From NCBI GenBank assembly GCA_022823725.1, contig JAJEHL010000014.1, positions 1 to 37,584 on the forward strand: a DNA stretch of 37,584 bases. The letters run 5' to 3'. The notes under the pieces are model-generated. The model was not told where the DNA came from. It worked only from the letters and a program-made list of their open reading frames with translations, and ran no database searches. The position numbers and the translations under genes were made by a program. Source of the DNA: Candidatus Latescibacterota bacterium (lineage in GTDB: Bacteria; Latescibacterota; UBA2968). Positions 25,532 through 33,725 of this stretch are shown here, one piece after another (within the stretch, counting starts at the first letter, position 1; each line of letters opens with the position of its first letter).

Positions 25532-26758
25532 GTGAAAAAGGTCATTATCACACTTGCCGCTACACTGACATTTGCCGCAACAACGAATGCCATTAAACTT
25601 CAGCTTCCCGAGGTTACCAGCCAACAGATTCAAGAGGAAAACGCATTTATTCAAGCAGAAGGTCTTGAGGCTTGGAAAGCAGAAAACGAAGCCAGAATCG
25701 CCGAGCAGGGAAAAATTGACGATATGTATTTCGGAATCCTCATCACTGCAACGCGATTCAACAGAGTGTTTGAAGAAACCTATATTCCTTCCGAATTTCG
25801 TGGGTCACGCTACAACCCCCGTTATCCAAAACACAAAACGCGCTTTACGATAGGCTTCCGTTATATTCCCTGGGGTGTTTTAAATGTTTTAAAAAAGACT
25901 CACGAAATAAAAATAAAAGGAGGAATATCAAGTAAAAAATACGACGAGATGACCGTTGAGGAAGTAGAAAAAGAAATCCACGTTGTCAGGATAACTAAAG
26001 GCTCTCCCGCTGAAAAGGCTGGTCTAAAAGCATGGGATCGGATTGTCAGCATCAACGGAGAAGCCAGTTGGAAATCTGCCAAAGATTTTGAAAAACTTCT
26101 GGAAAAAAGTACTTCTAAAACAAATTTCAAAAAGCATGAAGGCTCGGTTATTTTGGGTGTAGAGAGAGACACCAGCACTCTTTCAATTCAGATCAAAATG
26201 ATTGAGATTTTGGATTTCAGCCTTATTCAATTTGAATCCCCAAAGGTGACAGCATTTGCCGATGGCAAAAATGTTTATATCACACGGGGGATAGTTGAAT
26301 TTGCAAAAAATAATGATGAAATCAAATTTACCCTTGCCCATGAGCTTTCCCACAACATCATGCGTCACTCTAAAACAAAAAAGCTGGGTGCTATTTTGGG
26401 TGGATTTTTTGGCGCAGCATTGGACATTGGCCTCGGACATATAAACAAGGGGTATATATACACGGACTTCACAAAGCTTTTTTCAGAAATCGGCAAGGTT
26501 GTCCACTCCAAAAAGCATGAGCGCGAAGCAGATTACCTGGGAATGTATATCGTTGCCGCCGCAGGTGGGGATGTTTCAAACGTCCTGAACCTTTGGCGCA
26601 GAATAGCCCTTGAGGAGCTAAGGACAACGGGAACTCTATCAGAAAGCATGACACATCCTTCCGATCCTGAACGTTCACTCCTCATGTTAGCCACCTTCAA
26701 AGAGATTGAAGAAAAACGAGAAAAAGGGATGAGAGTGTTTCCCTACATTAAAAAGTAA
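25532..26758 (+). CDS. Exported PDZ-M48 zinc metalloprotease
   Basis: This 408-residue protein begins with a signal peptide (MKKVIITLAATLTFAATTNA). A charged helix of about 40 residues follows, then a PDZ domain near 150-222 (VVRITKGSPAEKAGLKAWDR, IVSINGEA). The M48 peptidase domain comes last: HELSH with H270, E271 and H274, and a third zinc ligand probably at E330 in KKHEREADYLG. PDZ before the catalytic domain is a less usual order than in BepA-like M48 proteases, which carry TPR instead. It should act in the periplasm on misfolded or envelope proteins. The start is GTG at 25532, with AAGGAG 11 nt upstream. The coding sequence is distinctly AT-rich compared with neighbours, consistent with acquisition from elsewhere. 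Confidence 0.85.
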   Translation: MKKVIITLAATLTFAATTNAIKLQLPEVTSQQIQEENAFIQAEGLEAWKAENEARIAEQGKIDDMYFGILITATRFNRVFEETYIPSEFRGSRYNPRYPKHKTRFTIGFRYIPWGVLNVLKKTHEIKIKGGISSKKYDEMTVEEVEKEIHVVRITKGSPAEKAGLKAWDRIVSINGEASWKSAKDFEKLLEKSTSKTNFKKHEGSVILGVERDTSTLSIQIKMIEILDFSLIQFESPKVTAFADGKNVYITRGIVEFAKNNDEIKFTLAHELSHNIMRHSKTKKLGAILGGFFGAALDIGLGHINKGYIYTDFTKLFSEIGKVVHSKKHEREADYLGMYIVAAAGGDVSNVLNLWRRIALEELRTTGTLSESMTHPSDPERSLLMLATFKEIEEKREKGMRVFPYIKK

Positions 26759-26807
26759 AAAGGGTGATCTGGGCCAGGTTGAAGCGCGTTGTTCATCCTG
26801 GAGAGGT

Positions 26808-26837
26808 TTAATCAACAATTGACCGACCATTGATTAA
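26808..26837 (+). promoter_or_regulatory. Inverted repeat, probable operator of the second TA pair
   Basis: TTAATCAA (26808-26815) and TTGATTAA (26830-26837) form a perfect 8-bp inverted repeat with a 14-nt spacer. The right arm runs into the SD AAGAAGGAG of the antitoxin gene. Its place fits an autoregulatory operator or an mRNA hairpin covering the ribosome site. Binding is inferred. Confidence 0.5.
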
Positions 26838-26852
26838 GAAGGAGTGATCTCC

Positions 26853-27104
26853 ATGCTCACAACAATTGAAGGAATGTATCGCGGTGGTAAAATTGAACTT
26901 CTGGAATTACCCAGCGATATACATGAAGATACACCCGTTATTGTCACATTTCTGTCAACACATTCTATCGATTTACCAAAACGCGGTATTGACAAAGCAC
27001 AGGCAGCAGATTTGCGTGAACGCCTTGCGACCTTTGCCGAAGACTGGGAAAGCCCTGAAATGAGTATTTATGACAACTATGACGCAGCCAAATCCAACCT
27101 ATAA
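26853..27104 (+). CDS. Small antitoxin-like protein
   Basis: This 83-residue protein starts with TTIEGMYRGGKIELLELPSD and continues HEDTPVIVTFL. This is the short beta-strand pattern of DUF104/AF2212-like or similar small antitoxins that precede MazF-like or PIN toxins. The C-terminal part (RERLATFAEDWESPEMSIYD) is acidic and likely wraps the toxin. The ATG at 26853 is 8 nt after AAGAAGGAG; a GTG at 26844 would overlap that site. It overlaps the truncated MazF-like gene by 26 nt, as in genuine toxin-antitoxin operons. With its toxin broken, it may be a relic or may act as a stand-alone regulator of the operator just upstream. Confidence 0.65.
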   Translation: MLTTIEGMYRGGKIELLELPSDIHEDTPVIVTFLSTHSIDLPKRGIDKAQAADLRERLATFAEDWESPEMSIYDNYDAAKSNL

Positions 27105-27264
27105 ACGCGGGGATGTCATTTTAGTACTCTTTCCAGATTCTAACTTGCGTACAGCCAAATCACGCCCCGGGCTAATCGTTCAATCTGACAATCTTCAAAC
27201 TGTCCACTGCTCAGGAAGTCACCGGATGGCGCGATGTCATTTGAGATCGGTTTTTTTGCCATGA
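27079..27264 (+). pseudogene. Truncated MazF/PemK-like toxin
   Basis: The first 40 codons or so match the N-terminus of MazF/PemK-type RNase toxins: TYKRGDVILVLFPDSNLRTA then KSRPGLIVQSDNLQT, including the KRGDV strand and SRPGLIVQ. After DNLQT (about 27200) the family similarity stops, and about 20 unrelated codons lead to a TGA at 27262-27264. Full members are around 110 residues, so at least half the toxin is missing. In the +1 frame 27206-27244 reads TAQEVTGWRDVI and a stop, which may be the tail of another lost gene. The TGA overlaps the xerC ATG as ATGA, so ribosomes finishing here could enter xerC. Confidence 0.7.
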
Positions 27265-28148
27265 AAACACACATTACCCAATTCCTCACCCATCTATCGC
27301 AACAGCGGCGATTGTCCGATCATACGTGTGCGGCATATAATACGGATCTGGATCAGTTCGCCGCTTTTTTGCAGGGGCGTCGGGTGGATCGCGTGGAACA
27401 GATTGATCGGAATGCGGTGCGAGACTTTTTGGGATTTTTGCACAATGAGGGGTTTGGCCGGCGGTCTGTTGCCCGAAAGCTGGCGGCGGTGCGAACGTTT
27501 TTGAGTTATTTGTGCAATGTGGGCGATTTGGATCGGAATCCAGCACTCGATGTGCGCCCGCCCAGGCAGGATAAGATATTGCCTGTTCATCTGGATGTTG
27601 ACGAGGTTGCCCGCGCGATGTCTTTGCCGTCGCCCAATACGGTGTTGGGATTGCGCGATCGGGCGATTTTGGAGTTGTTTTACAGCGCGGGAATTCGATT
27701 GCGCGAGCTTGCGGGGCTTAAAATTGAGGCTGTGGATCTGGCAGATAAACTGGTGCGGGTTGTGGGCAAGGGGAACAATGAGCGATTGGTTCCTTTCGGG
27801 GAACCTGCCCGGGTTGCATTGGTGGCTTATTTGATGCGGCGGGAGGAATTGGTTTCTGAACAGACGACGGATAGACGGCACTTGTTTTTGGCGCGCTCTG
27901 GGCGTCCGCTGAGTCCGAGTGGGATTCAAGGTCGCGTCGCCCGGTATCTCAGCAAAGCGACTGGACGGTCTTTGTCCCCCCATGCATTGCGCCACGCCTA
28001 TGCAACCCATCTGTTAGATGCGGGGGCAGATCTCAATGCGGTGAGAGAATTGCTCGGCCATGCGAGCCTTTCAACCACGCAGGTTTATACACATGTGAGT
28101 GTCGAGCGGTTAAAAAGAGCTTATCGACAAGCACATCCACGGGCGTGA
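27261..28148 (+). CDS. xerC: Tyrosine recombinase XerC
   Basis: This 295-residue integrase-family recombinase resolves chromosome dimers at dif sites. The N-terminal SAM-like DNA-binding domain spans about residues 1-90. The catalytic set is complete: R146 (GIRLREL), K170 (GKGNNERLVP), H241 and R244 (HALRHAYATH), H267 (LLGHASLSTT) and the nucleophile Y276 (QVYTHV). Length and the N-terminal QFLTHLSQQRRLSDHTCAAY favour XerC/XerD over a phage integrase. I chose the ATG at 27261, which overlaps the stop of the truncated toxin (ATGA). The SD is poor, so translation may depend on coupling. A longer frame from 27234 is possible. XerD is not in the window. Confidence 0.93.
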   Translation: MKTHITQFLTHLSQQRRLSDHTCAAYNTDLDQFAAFLQGRRVDRVEQIDRNAVRDFLGFLHNEGFGRRSVARKLAAVRTFLSYLCNVGDLDRNPALDVRPPRQDKILPVHLDVDEVARAMSLPSPNTVLGLRDRAILELFYSAGIRLRELAGLKIEAVDLADKLVRVVGKGNNERLVPFGEPARVALVAYLMRREELVSEQTTDRRHLFLARSGRPLSPSGIQGRVARYLSKATGRSLSPHALRHAYATHLLDAGADLNAVRELLGHASLSTTQVYTHVSVERLKRAYRQAHPRA

Positions 28149-28155
28149 GAAAATA

Positions 28156-29838
28156 ATGTGGCATTATCACCAACACTTTCACCGGGCTACTGCTCGTGTC
28201 TCACGCCTCACATCTTACCTTTTTTTCTTTTTAATTTTTTTTGCCTGTGCGCGGCAGATGCCTCCGCCGGGGGGACCGGCCGATAAAACGCCGCCGAGGA
28301 TAGTTGATACAGTTCCTGCAGACGATTCTGTGCGAGTCGGGTTGGATACGCCGATTCGCATTCGCTTTTCTGAGGCGATGGATCGCAGGTCGGTCGAGCG
28401 GGCGTTATTTGTTTCCCCACAGGGTTCTGAGGAACCCGGTTTCAAGTGGCGTGGGGATGTGCTGGAAATTCGGTTGCCCGATGGCTTGCAGGCCGACCGG
28501 ACATATCTGGTTACGGTGGGGCAGGAGAGCGCGGATGAGTGGCGCAACCGCATGCGGGCTTCTTATAGTTTTGGATTTGCGACGGGAGACCGCTTAAATC
28601 GCGGGGAACTCAATGGGCGGGTGTTGGCGTCTAAGGAAGAGAGGGGGCAGGTTTTTGTCTGGGCTTATGATCTGTCTGTGGTGACGGCACCCGATCCTGG
28701 CAGAGATCGTCCCACTTATGTGACGCAGCCCGATGAAGCGGGTCATTTTGTATTGCCGCGGTTGGGGTCTGGGAGTTATCGGATATTTGCTTTTGGCGAT
28801 CAGAATAATGATCGCACGTATTCATCTGGGGACTTGTTGGCACTTCCGCCCGGCGATGTGGCGTTTACGGGTGAGGAGCGCGTTCGTCTGGGCGACCTCA
28901 AACTCGCGGTGCGCGATACGTCAGCACCTGCGCTCGCTGCTGTCCGCACGCCCGATCAACAGCATATTTTGATGCGTTTTGATGAACCCGTGCGGGTTTT
29001 GGGCGTTGAAATATCCGACCTATCGGTGTTGGAGATATACCAAGACCCCGCTGACTCGAGTGGGGTGGGGTTGATTACCGAACCACAGACACGGGGTGTT
29101 GAATACAGGGTGCGGGTTGATGTTGTAGATCGGTGGGGCAATCGCGATACCACAGATGCAACGGTGCGGGGCGATGGTACGTGCGATCGGCGCGCGCCAG
29201 AGGTGTTGGCAATCGCACCGGTGGAGAATGCCGAGAATGTTTTGCCAGCGGCTGAGGTTCGCATGTTGTTTTCCGATGCGATGCGTGTAGATGCCGTGTC
29301 CGACTTCTGGATAGCGTCGGATTCGACGGTTGTTCCGCAGGGGCATTTTGAATGGGTTGCGCCCAATCATCTCGTGTTTGCGCCGGATAGTCTGTGGACG
29401 AGCGGGGAGACAATTCGACTTATTGGAAATCGCGAGAGGCTATTGGATATTGGCGGCAATGTTCTTTCTGAACCGATTTCGTTTGTTTTTTCTGTAATGG
29501 ATACCGCGGGTCTGGGGCGCATTTCCGGGACGACGACGTCTTCTGATGTGGTGATATGGGTGGAGGGATTGGCGCATGAGTTTTTCCGGGAACAGGTTTT
29601 GCGGGATACGACATTTAGTTTGACGAAGTTGCTTCCGGGGACGTATCGCATTTCCGGATTTTTAGATCGCGACCACAATGGTCATTGGATGTCTGGGCAA
29701 GTCTATCCGTTTTTGCCCGCAGAGCCTCTGGTCGTGCAGGCTGATACTGTAGAAGTGCGGGCGCGGTGGGAGACGGAGGTGAAGAGGTTGGAACCCAAAA
29801 TCTGGTGGATGTTGCCAACCGGTGAGGAGAGTCCTTAA
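28156..29838 (+). CDS. SbsA-type Ig-like domain lipoprotein
   Basis: This 560-residue exported protein has a hydrophobic leader and a lipobox-like cysteine at residue 31 (LIFFACARQ). The mature start CARQMPPPGGPADKTPPRIV resembles the C-x-P-P-x-GGP-D-x-x-PP start of Ig-like lipoproteins in Bacteroidetes and relatives. A first Big_5/SbsA-type domain follows (DTPIRIRFSEAMDRRSVERA), with a second after residue 340 (PAAEVRMLFSDAMRVDAVSD). SGSYRIFAFGDQNNDRTYSS and PGTYRISGFLDRDHNGHW are paired Ca-loop-like segments. It is likely a cell-surface or envelope lipoprotein of unknown function. It starts 7 nt after xerC, and its last base is shared with the next ATG, so the genes are probably co-transcribed. 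Confidence 0.75.
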   Translation: MWHYHQHFHRATARVSRLTSYLFFFLIFFACARQMPPPGGPADKTPPRIVDTVPADDSVRVGLDTPIRIRFSEAMDRRSVERALFVSPQGSEEPGFKWRGDVLEIRLPDGLQADRTYLVTVGQESADEWRNRMRASYSFGFATGDRLNRGELNGRVLASKEERGQVFVWAYDLSVVTAPDPGRDRPTYVTQPDEAGHFVLPRLGSGSYRIFAFGDQNNDRTYSSGDLLALPPGDVAFTGEERVRLGDLKLAVRDTSAPALAAVRTPDQQHILMRFDEPVRVLGVEISDLSVLEIYQDPADSSGVGLITEPQTRGVEYRVRVDVVDRWGNRDTTDATVRGDGTCDRRAPEVLAIAPVENAENVLPAAEVRMLFSDAMRVDAVSDFWIASDSTVVPQGHFEWVAPNHLVFAPDSLWTSGETIRLIGNRERLLDIGGNVLSEPISFVFSVMDTAGLGRISGTTTSSDVVIWVEGLAHEFFREQVLRDTTFSLTKLLPGTYRISGFLDRDHNGHWMSGQVYPFLPAEPLVVQADTVEVRARWETEVKRLEPKIWWMLPTGEESP

Positions 29839-30227
29839 TGTTTTTTGGGAAATATCGAGGTCAGTTGCGTCAGGCGGGTGTTATTATTGGTCTTTTGGTA
29901 TTGATATGCGTGGTGTTGTTTTATCAGTTTACATATCGCACGCCCGAAGACGAGGAGCGAGAACGCGCCCGCATTATGTTGCAACGCATTGCGGCTCTAC
30001 AACACGCATATCGCGCAGAATATGGCACTTATTTGCCTATTGATGAAGAAAATAACGGTCGTATTTTACAACTCAATAATGTGCCCGGACGTTTTCGCTA
30101 TCGGGTGACGGTTTCAGAGGATGGCTTCAAAGCGTATGCAGAAGCGGACTTTGATCGAGATGGTAAAGCCGAGGTCTGGGTGGTGAATGCAAGGGAATCA
30201 GAACCGGTACTCAAACATGAGGATTAG
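29838..30227 (+). CDS. Small membrane-anchored protein, pseudopilin-like
   Basis: This 129-residue protein has a single hydrophobic helix near residues 13-31 (AGVIIGLLVLICVVLFYQF), then a charged helical stretch and a beta-rich C-terminal domain. RIAALQHAYRAEYGTYLPID resembles the helix after the membrane segment in type II secretion and type IV pilin-like proteins, where such short proteins align tyrosines before the globular domain. DFDRDGKAEVWVV is an EF-loop-like strand. No classical prepilin peptidase motif (G-F-x-x-x-E) is visible, so this is tentative. The ATG overlaps the preceding stop (TAATG). Function unknown; an envelope role with its neighbours is plausible. Confidence 0.55.
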   Translation: MFFGKYRGQLRQAGVIIGLLVLICVVLFYQFTYRTPEDEERERARIMLQRIAALQHAYRAEYGTYLPIDEENNGRILQLNNVPGRFRYRVTVSEDGFKAYAEADFDRDGKAEVWVVNARESEPVLKHED

Positions 30228-30231
30228 TATT

Positions 30232-32736
30232 GTGAAAAAAATTTGCGTTGTCGGTCTTCTGCTCGCTCTGTGGGTTGGTGCAGAGGGGTATGTGATTCTT
30301 ACAGAACAAAATTCTCGTGGGCGTATTGTGATAAAGCGCTGGTCACCTTCTCGAGCTGGGGCAGGTATCCCCTTTGTGGTCAATGCCGGGAGTTTTCCCT
30401 TTCCCGAGACCGAGGTGGTACGGATTGCACAGCGGGGATTTAACGACTGGAGTTCGGTGCCATCGGCATTTATTACGTTTGAAGATGAAGGTACAGCACA
30501 GCTTGAAGTGTCGCCTAATGATAATCGCAATGTGATTTTTTACGATGCGACGGGAGAGATTATAGGCGCACCCGAAGGATCGGGAGTCATTGCATTTGCC
30601 CGGATCATCAATAACGACGACGGTTTGATTACGGATGTGGATATTGTTTTTAATGGGCGAGATCATCAGTTTTCGATTGATGAGAATAACACACCTGAGG
30701 ATCTGACCGATCTTCAGGCTGTGATGACGCATGAAATCGGCCATTTGTTGGGTTTGGATCACAGCCCCTGGGTGGGTGATCCCGAACTGCGTGCGACAAT
30801 GTTTCCCTATGCTTCGTCCCAGGCACCGCGCGCAGAGCGTTCTCTGGAAGTCGATGACCGCGCGGGTATAACGGCGTTGTACCCGGTGGAAGGGCTTACC
30901 GGCGGTGTGCGCGGGCAGGTATTAGATGCCGATGGCCCCGCATTTGGCGTGCATGTGGTGGTTTACCAGGCAGACACTGTGTTTGTCGCGAGTGCTCTGT
31001 CGGGTTCGGCCGGTGAACAAAAGGGACCCGACGGCGATGGTCGGTATGAAATTCTCGGGTTGCCCCCGGGCGATTACCACGTTGCGATTGAGCCACACCA
31101 TCCAGCAATTTCTGCTGATAATTTTGGCGGTATTTTTCAGACATTATATGAAGAAAGATTCGAAAAAGAATACTATAATAATGCGTTTTTGCGGGACAAT
31201 GCCCAGATTGTGCGCGTTGAAGTCGATCGCGTGATAGAAAATGTCGATTTTGCGATTGGGCCTTCTGTGGCGGGCGCGCCTTTTATTCGGGAGACTATTT
31301 TTCCGGCTAATACACCGGATCCCAATGGTCCCTATCGCTTTTCGGCAAGGGTGACCGATAATAACGGGATGGCGGGGGTTGAGTTGCATTATCGGATCAA
31401 TGGCGGGGGCGTGCAGGTGTTGCCAATGACCCACACGGGCGACGATGTTTTTGCCGTTGAACTCGACGGACAAAATGTGGGATCGAGGGTTGAATATCGG
31501 GTGATCGCGCGCGATAGCGATGGCAATGAAACGCCTTCACCGCCACTTGAATTGCCCATGTTGCAATTCGATGTGATATCCCTTTCTGGATCTCCCGTAC
31601 TTTTTGTCGTATTGCGAGATGCAGATGTAGTGGCCGTTATCGATATGGGATCGGATGAAGAGGTGGCGCGCATTCCCACTGGCGCGGTGCCCTTAAGTGC
31701 ATTGATGACGCGAGATCAGCGCTATTTGTTTGTCGCCAATACGGGAGGATCTGCCAGTACATCTGAGAATCGGGTCACGGTTATCGAGACTGCCACGCAT
31801 CAGGTGGCGGCGAATATTGAGGTTGACACTGCGCCTTTGGATCTCGCTATGAGTGCAGATGGGCAATTAGTCTATGTCACCAATTCAGATTCTAAGAGTA
31901 TTTCGGTTATCGAGGTGGCGAGTTTGACTGTGCGCAATCGCATTCGGGTGCCGGTTGTTAATGACGGAGGTCCTTATGGCGTGGCGATTCATCCGAATGG
32001 GAAGCGGCTTTACGTCACAGATATCCAGGCCAATCAGGTGCTGGTTGTCGATACCGCACTCAGGGCGACAGTTGGTCGCATTGAAGTGATTGAGGACCCC
32101 CGCTCATTGGTTATATCTGCAGATGGGAATCGGTTGTATGTATCGGGGGGGGACTTCGGTGACACTGGCGGCGGTGGTATTGCGGTGATTGATACCGAGT
32201 CGGAGTCTGTGGTGACAACGATTCGTATGGATGGCGGGATATTTCGTCTCGCTTTATCGCCAGATGGTTCGCGGTTGTATGCGACAGACCGCGCGAATGC
32301 CCAATTGATCGTCGTCGATGTGGCGCAAAATCGCCTTGTGAATACGATAAAGGTTTTGCCCGCAGGTGAGGAGACGCGCGATTTGTTTGTGTCGCGCGAT
32401 GGGTCGCAGATATATGTGGCGAACCAGAATTCGAATGAACTGGTTATTTTTGATGCGGAATCGTTTCAGATTCTGAAAACGCTGAGTTTTGAAGATATGC
32501 CGCGCGGTATCGCAGTGCGCTCTCAGCCGGCTGTGTTTTTGCCTTTGAAGGAGATAGCCGCTCAAGCGGATTTCGATGGCAATGGCAAGATTGACTTTGG
32601 CGACTTTCTCCTGTTTGTCGCCGCTTTTGGTGCTGAGAACCCCGATGCGCGTTTTGACTTAAATGAGGATCAGCAGGTCAATTTTGGCGATTTTTTGTTG
32701 TTCACCAGTGTTTTCGGAAGAACGGTAAGCGCGTAA
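30232..32736 (+). CDS. Secreted metzincin protease with beta-propeller and dockerin-like tail
   Basis: This 834-residue protein starts from a GTG at 30232, with TGAGGA about 9 nt upstream inside the end of the previous gene. The leader is MKKICVVGLLLALWVGAEGY. The catalytic motif is HEIGHLLGLDH at residues 167-177 with a Met-turn at ATMFPY (M190), so it is a matrixin-like M10 metzincin. A carboxypeptidase-regulatory-like domain follows (VRGQVLDADGPAFGVHVVVY), then an Ig-like part, then YVTN-type propeller repeats from about residue 450 to 770. The C-terminus has two Ca-binding dockerin-like repeats, DFDGNGKIDFGDFLLF and DLNEDQQVNFGDFLLF. It is likely exported, with the tail acting as an anchoring or sorting tag. 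A terminator follows. Confidence 0.85.
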   Translation: MKKICVVGLLLALWVGAEGYVILTEQNSRGRIVIKRWSPSRAGAGIPFVVNAGSFPFPETEVVRIAQRGFNDWSSVPSAFITFEDEGTAQLEVSPNDNRNVIFYDATGEIIGAPEGSGVIAFARIINNDDGLITDVDIVFNGRDHQFSIDENNTPEDLTDLQAVMTHEIGHLLGLDHSPWVGDPELRATMFPYASSQAPRAERSLEVDDRAGITALYPVEGLTGGVRGQVLDADGPAFGVHVVVYQADTVFVASALSGSAGEQKGPDGDGRYEILGLPPGDYHVAIEPHHPAISADNFGGIFQTLYEERFEKEYYNNAFLRDNAQIVRVEVDRVIENVDFAIGPSVAGAPFIRETIFPANTPDPNGPYRFSARVTDNNGMAGVELHYRINGGGVQVLPMTHTGDDVFAVELDGQNVGSRVEYRVIARDSDGNETPSPPLELPMLQFDVISLSGSPVLFVVLRDADVVAVIDMGSDEEVARIPTGAVPLSALMTRDQRYLFVANTGGSASTSENRVTVIETATHQVAANIEVDTAPLDLAMSADGQLVYVTNSDSKSISVIEVASLTVRNRIRVPVVNDGGPYGVAIHPNGKRLYVTDIQANQVLVVDTALRATVGRIEVIEDPRSLVISADGNRLYVSGGDFGDTGGGGIAVIDTESESVVTTIRMDGGIFRLALSPDGSRLYATDRANAQLIVVDVAQNRLVNTIKVLPAGEETRDLFVSRDGSQIYVANQNSNELVIFDAESFQILKTLSFEDMPRGIAVRSQPAVFLPLKEIAAQADFDGNGKIDFGDFLLFVAAFGAENPDARFDLNEDQQVNFGDFLLFTSVFGRTVSA

Positions 32737-32751
32737 TATGCGATAATCTTC

Positions 32752-32784
32752 GAAAAAAGCTCTGGATTCCCGGAGCTTTTTTTT
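32752..32784 (+). terminator. Rho-independent terminator after the metzincin gene
   Basis: AGCTCTGG (32758-32765) pairs with CCGGAGCT (32770-32777), with one G-T pair and a 4-nt loop. It is followed by a run of eight T ending at 32784. It closes the xerC-lipoprotein-pseudopilin-metzincin run. Confidence 0.85.
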
Positions 32785-32854
32785 GTTTGCGCTCAAATTG
32801 TGGTGTATATTGCAATGATGTGTAACTTTTTAGTTTTTTTACAAGGAGGATATG

Positions 32855-33718
32855 ATGACGTTTGGACAGGGTGATTATGTCTATACGGTGGAGGAAAATT
32901 GGTGGTCCCTGCCGGAAGGCTGGTCGTTTGGGTGGGTACCGGCGGTGGCTGTTGATTCGCAGGATCGCGTTTATGTGTACAGTCGCAGCGAGCACCCGAT
33001 GGTGGTCTTTGATCGCGAAGGCAATTTTTTGTCTTCGTGGGGCGAAGATGTGTTAAAGGATGCGCATGGCATTTATATCGATGCGGAGGATCACGTCTAT
33101 TGTGTGGAGCGCAACACGCATTGTTTGCGGAAGTTTAGCTGTGATGGCGAGTTGTTGATGACGGTGGGGACGCCCGATCGGGAAGGCGATGAGGGTGAGC
33201 CGTTTCGGTTGCCGACGGATGTCGCGTTTGATTCTCAGGGGTTTATGTACGTGTCCGATGGGTATGGCAATGCGAGAATGCACAAGTTCACACCCGATGG
33301 CGAGTTGATCAAGTCCTGGGGGGAACCGGGTACGGGACCGGGGCAATTTGATCTGGTGCATTCTGTGCGGGTCGATAAGGATGACCGTTTGTGGGTGGCG
33401 GATCGGAGCAATAATCGCATTCAGTTTTTCGATACCGAGGGCAATTTTCAGGGCGAGTGGACGGGTTTGCACCAACCCGATACCGTTTATATTGATGACG
33501 AGGATGGTGTGGTTTATATCGCGGAGTTGGAACAGCGGGTGAGTATCTGGACGGTTGATGGCGAGAAGTTGTCTGAGTGGGGGCGCGGGGTTGAAAGCGA
33601 TATCCCGGGTGAGTTCAAGAAGTGTCCGCACGGTATCTGGCTGGATTCACACGGCGATTTGTACGTGGGAGAAGTGCAGACAGACGGCCGGTTGCAGAAG
33701 TTTATTCGGCAGAGATAA
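32855..33718 (+). CDS. NHL-repeat beta-propeller protein
   Basis: This protein of about 287 residues is built almost entirely of NHL-type beta-propeller repeats. Examples are VPAVAVDSQDRVYVYSRSEH, RLPTDVAFDSQGFMYVSDGY, SVRVDKDDRLWVADRSNNRI and HGIWLDSHGDLYVGEVQ, giving about five to six blades. It has no signal peptide, so it is probably cytoplasmic, or exported another way. NHL propellers bind ligands or act as lyases such as peptidyl-amidating and gluconolactonase-like enzymes; no catalytic residues can be assigned. AAGGAGG at 32843-32849 lies 5 nt before the ATG at 32855; the ATG at 32852 is too close. It follows a terminator and starts a run with the UbiA-UbiX pair. Confidence 0.85.
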   Translation: MTFGQGDYVYTVEENWWSLPEGWSFGWVPAVAVDSQDRVYVYSRSEHPMVVFDREGNFLSSWGEDVLKDAHGIYIDAEDHVYCVERNTHCLRKFSCDGELLMTVGTPDREGDEGEPFRLPTDVAFDSQGFMYVSDGYGNARMHKFTPDGELIKSWGEPGTGPGQFDLVHSVRVDKDDRLWVADRSNNRIQFFDTEGNFQGEWTGLHQPDTVYIDDEDGVVYIAELEQRVSIWTVDGEKLSEWGRGVESDIPGEFKKCPHGIWLDSHGDLYVGEVQTDGRLQKFIRQR

Positions 33719-33725
33719 GACTGTG

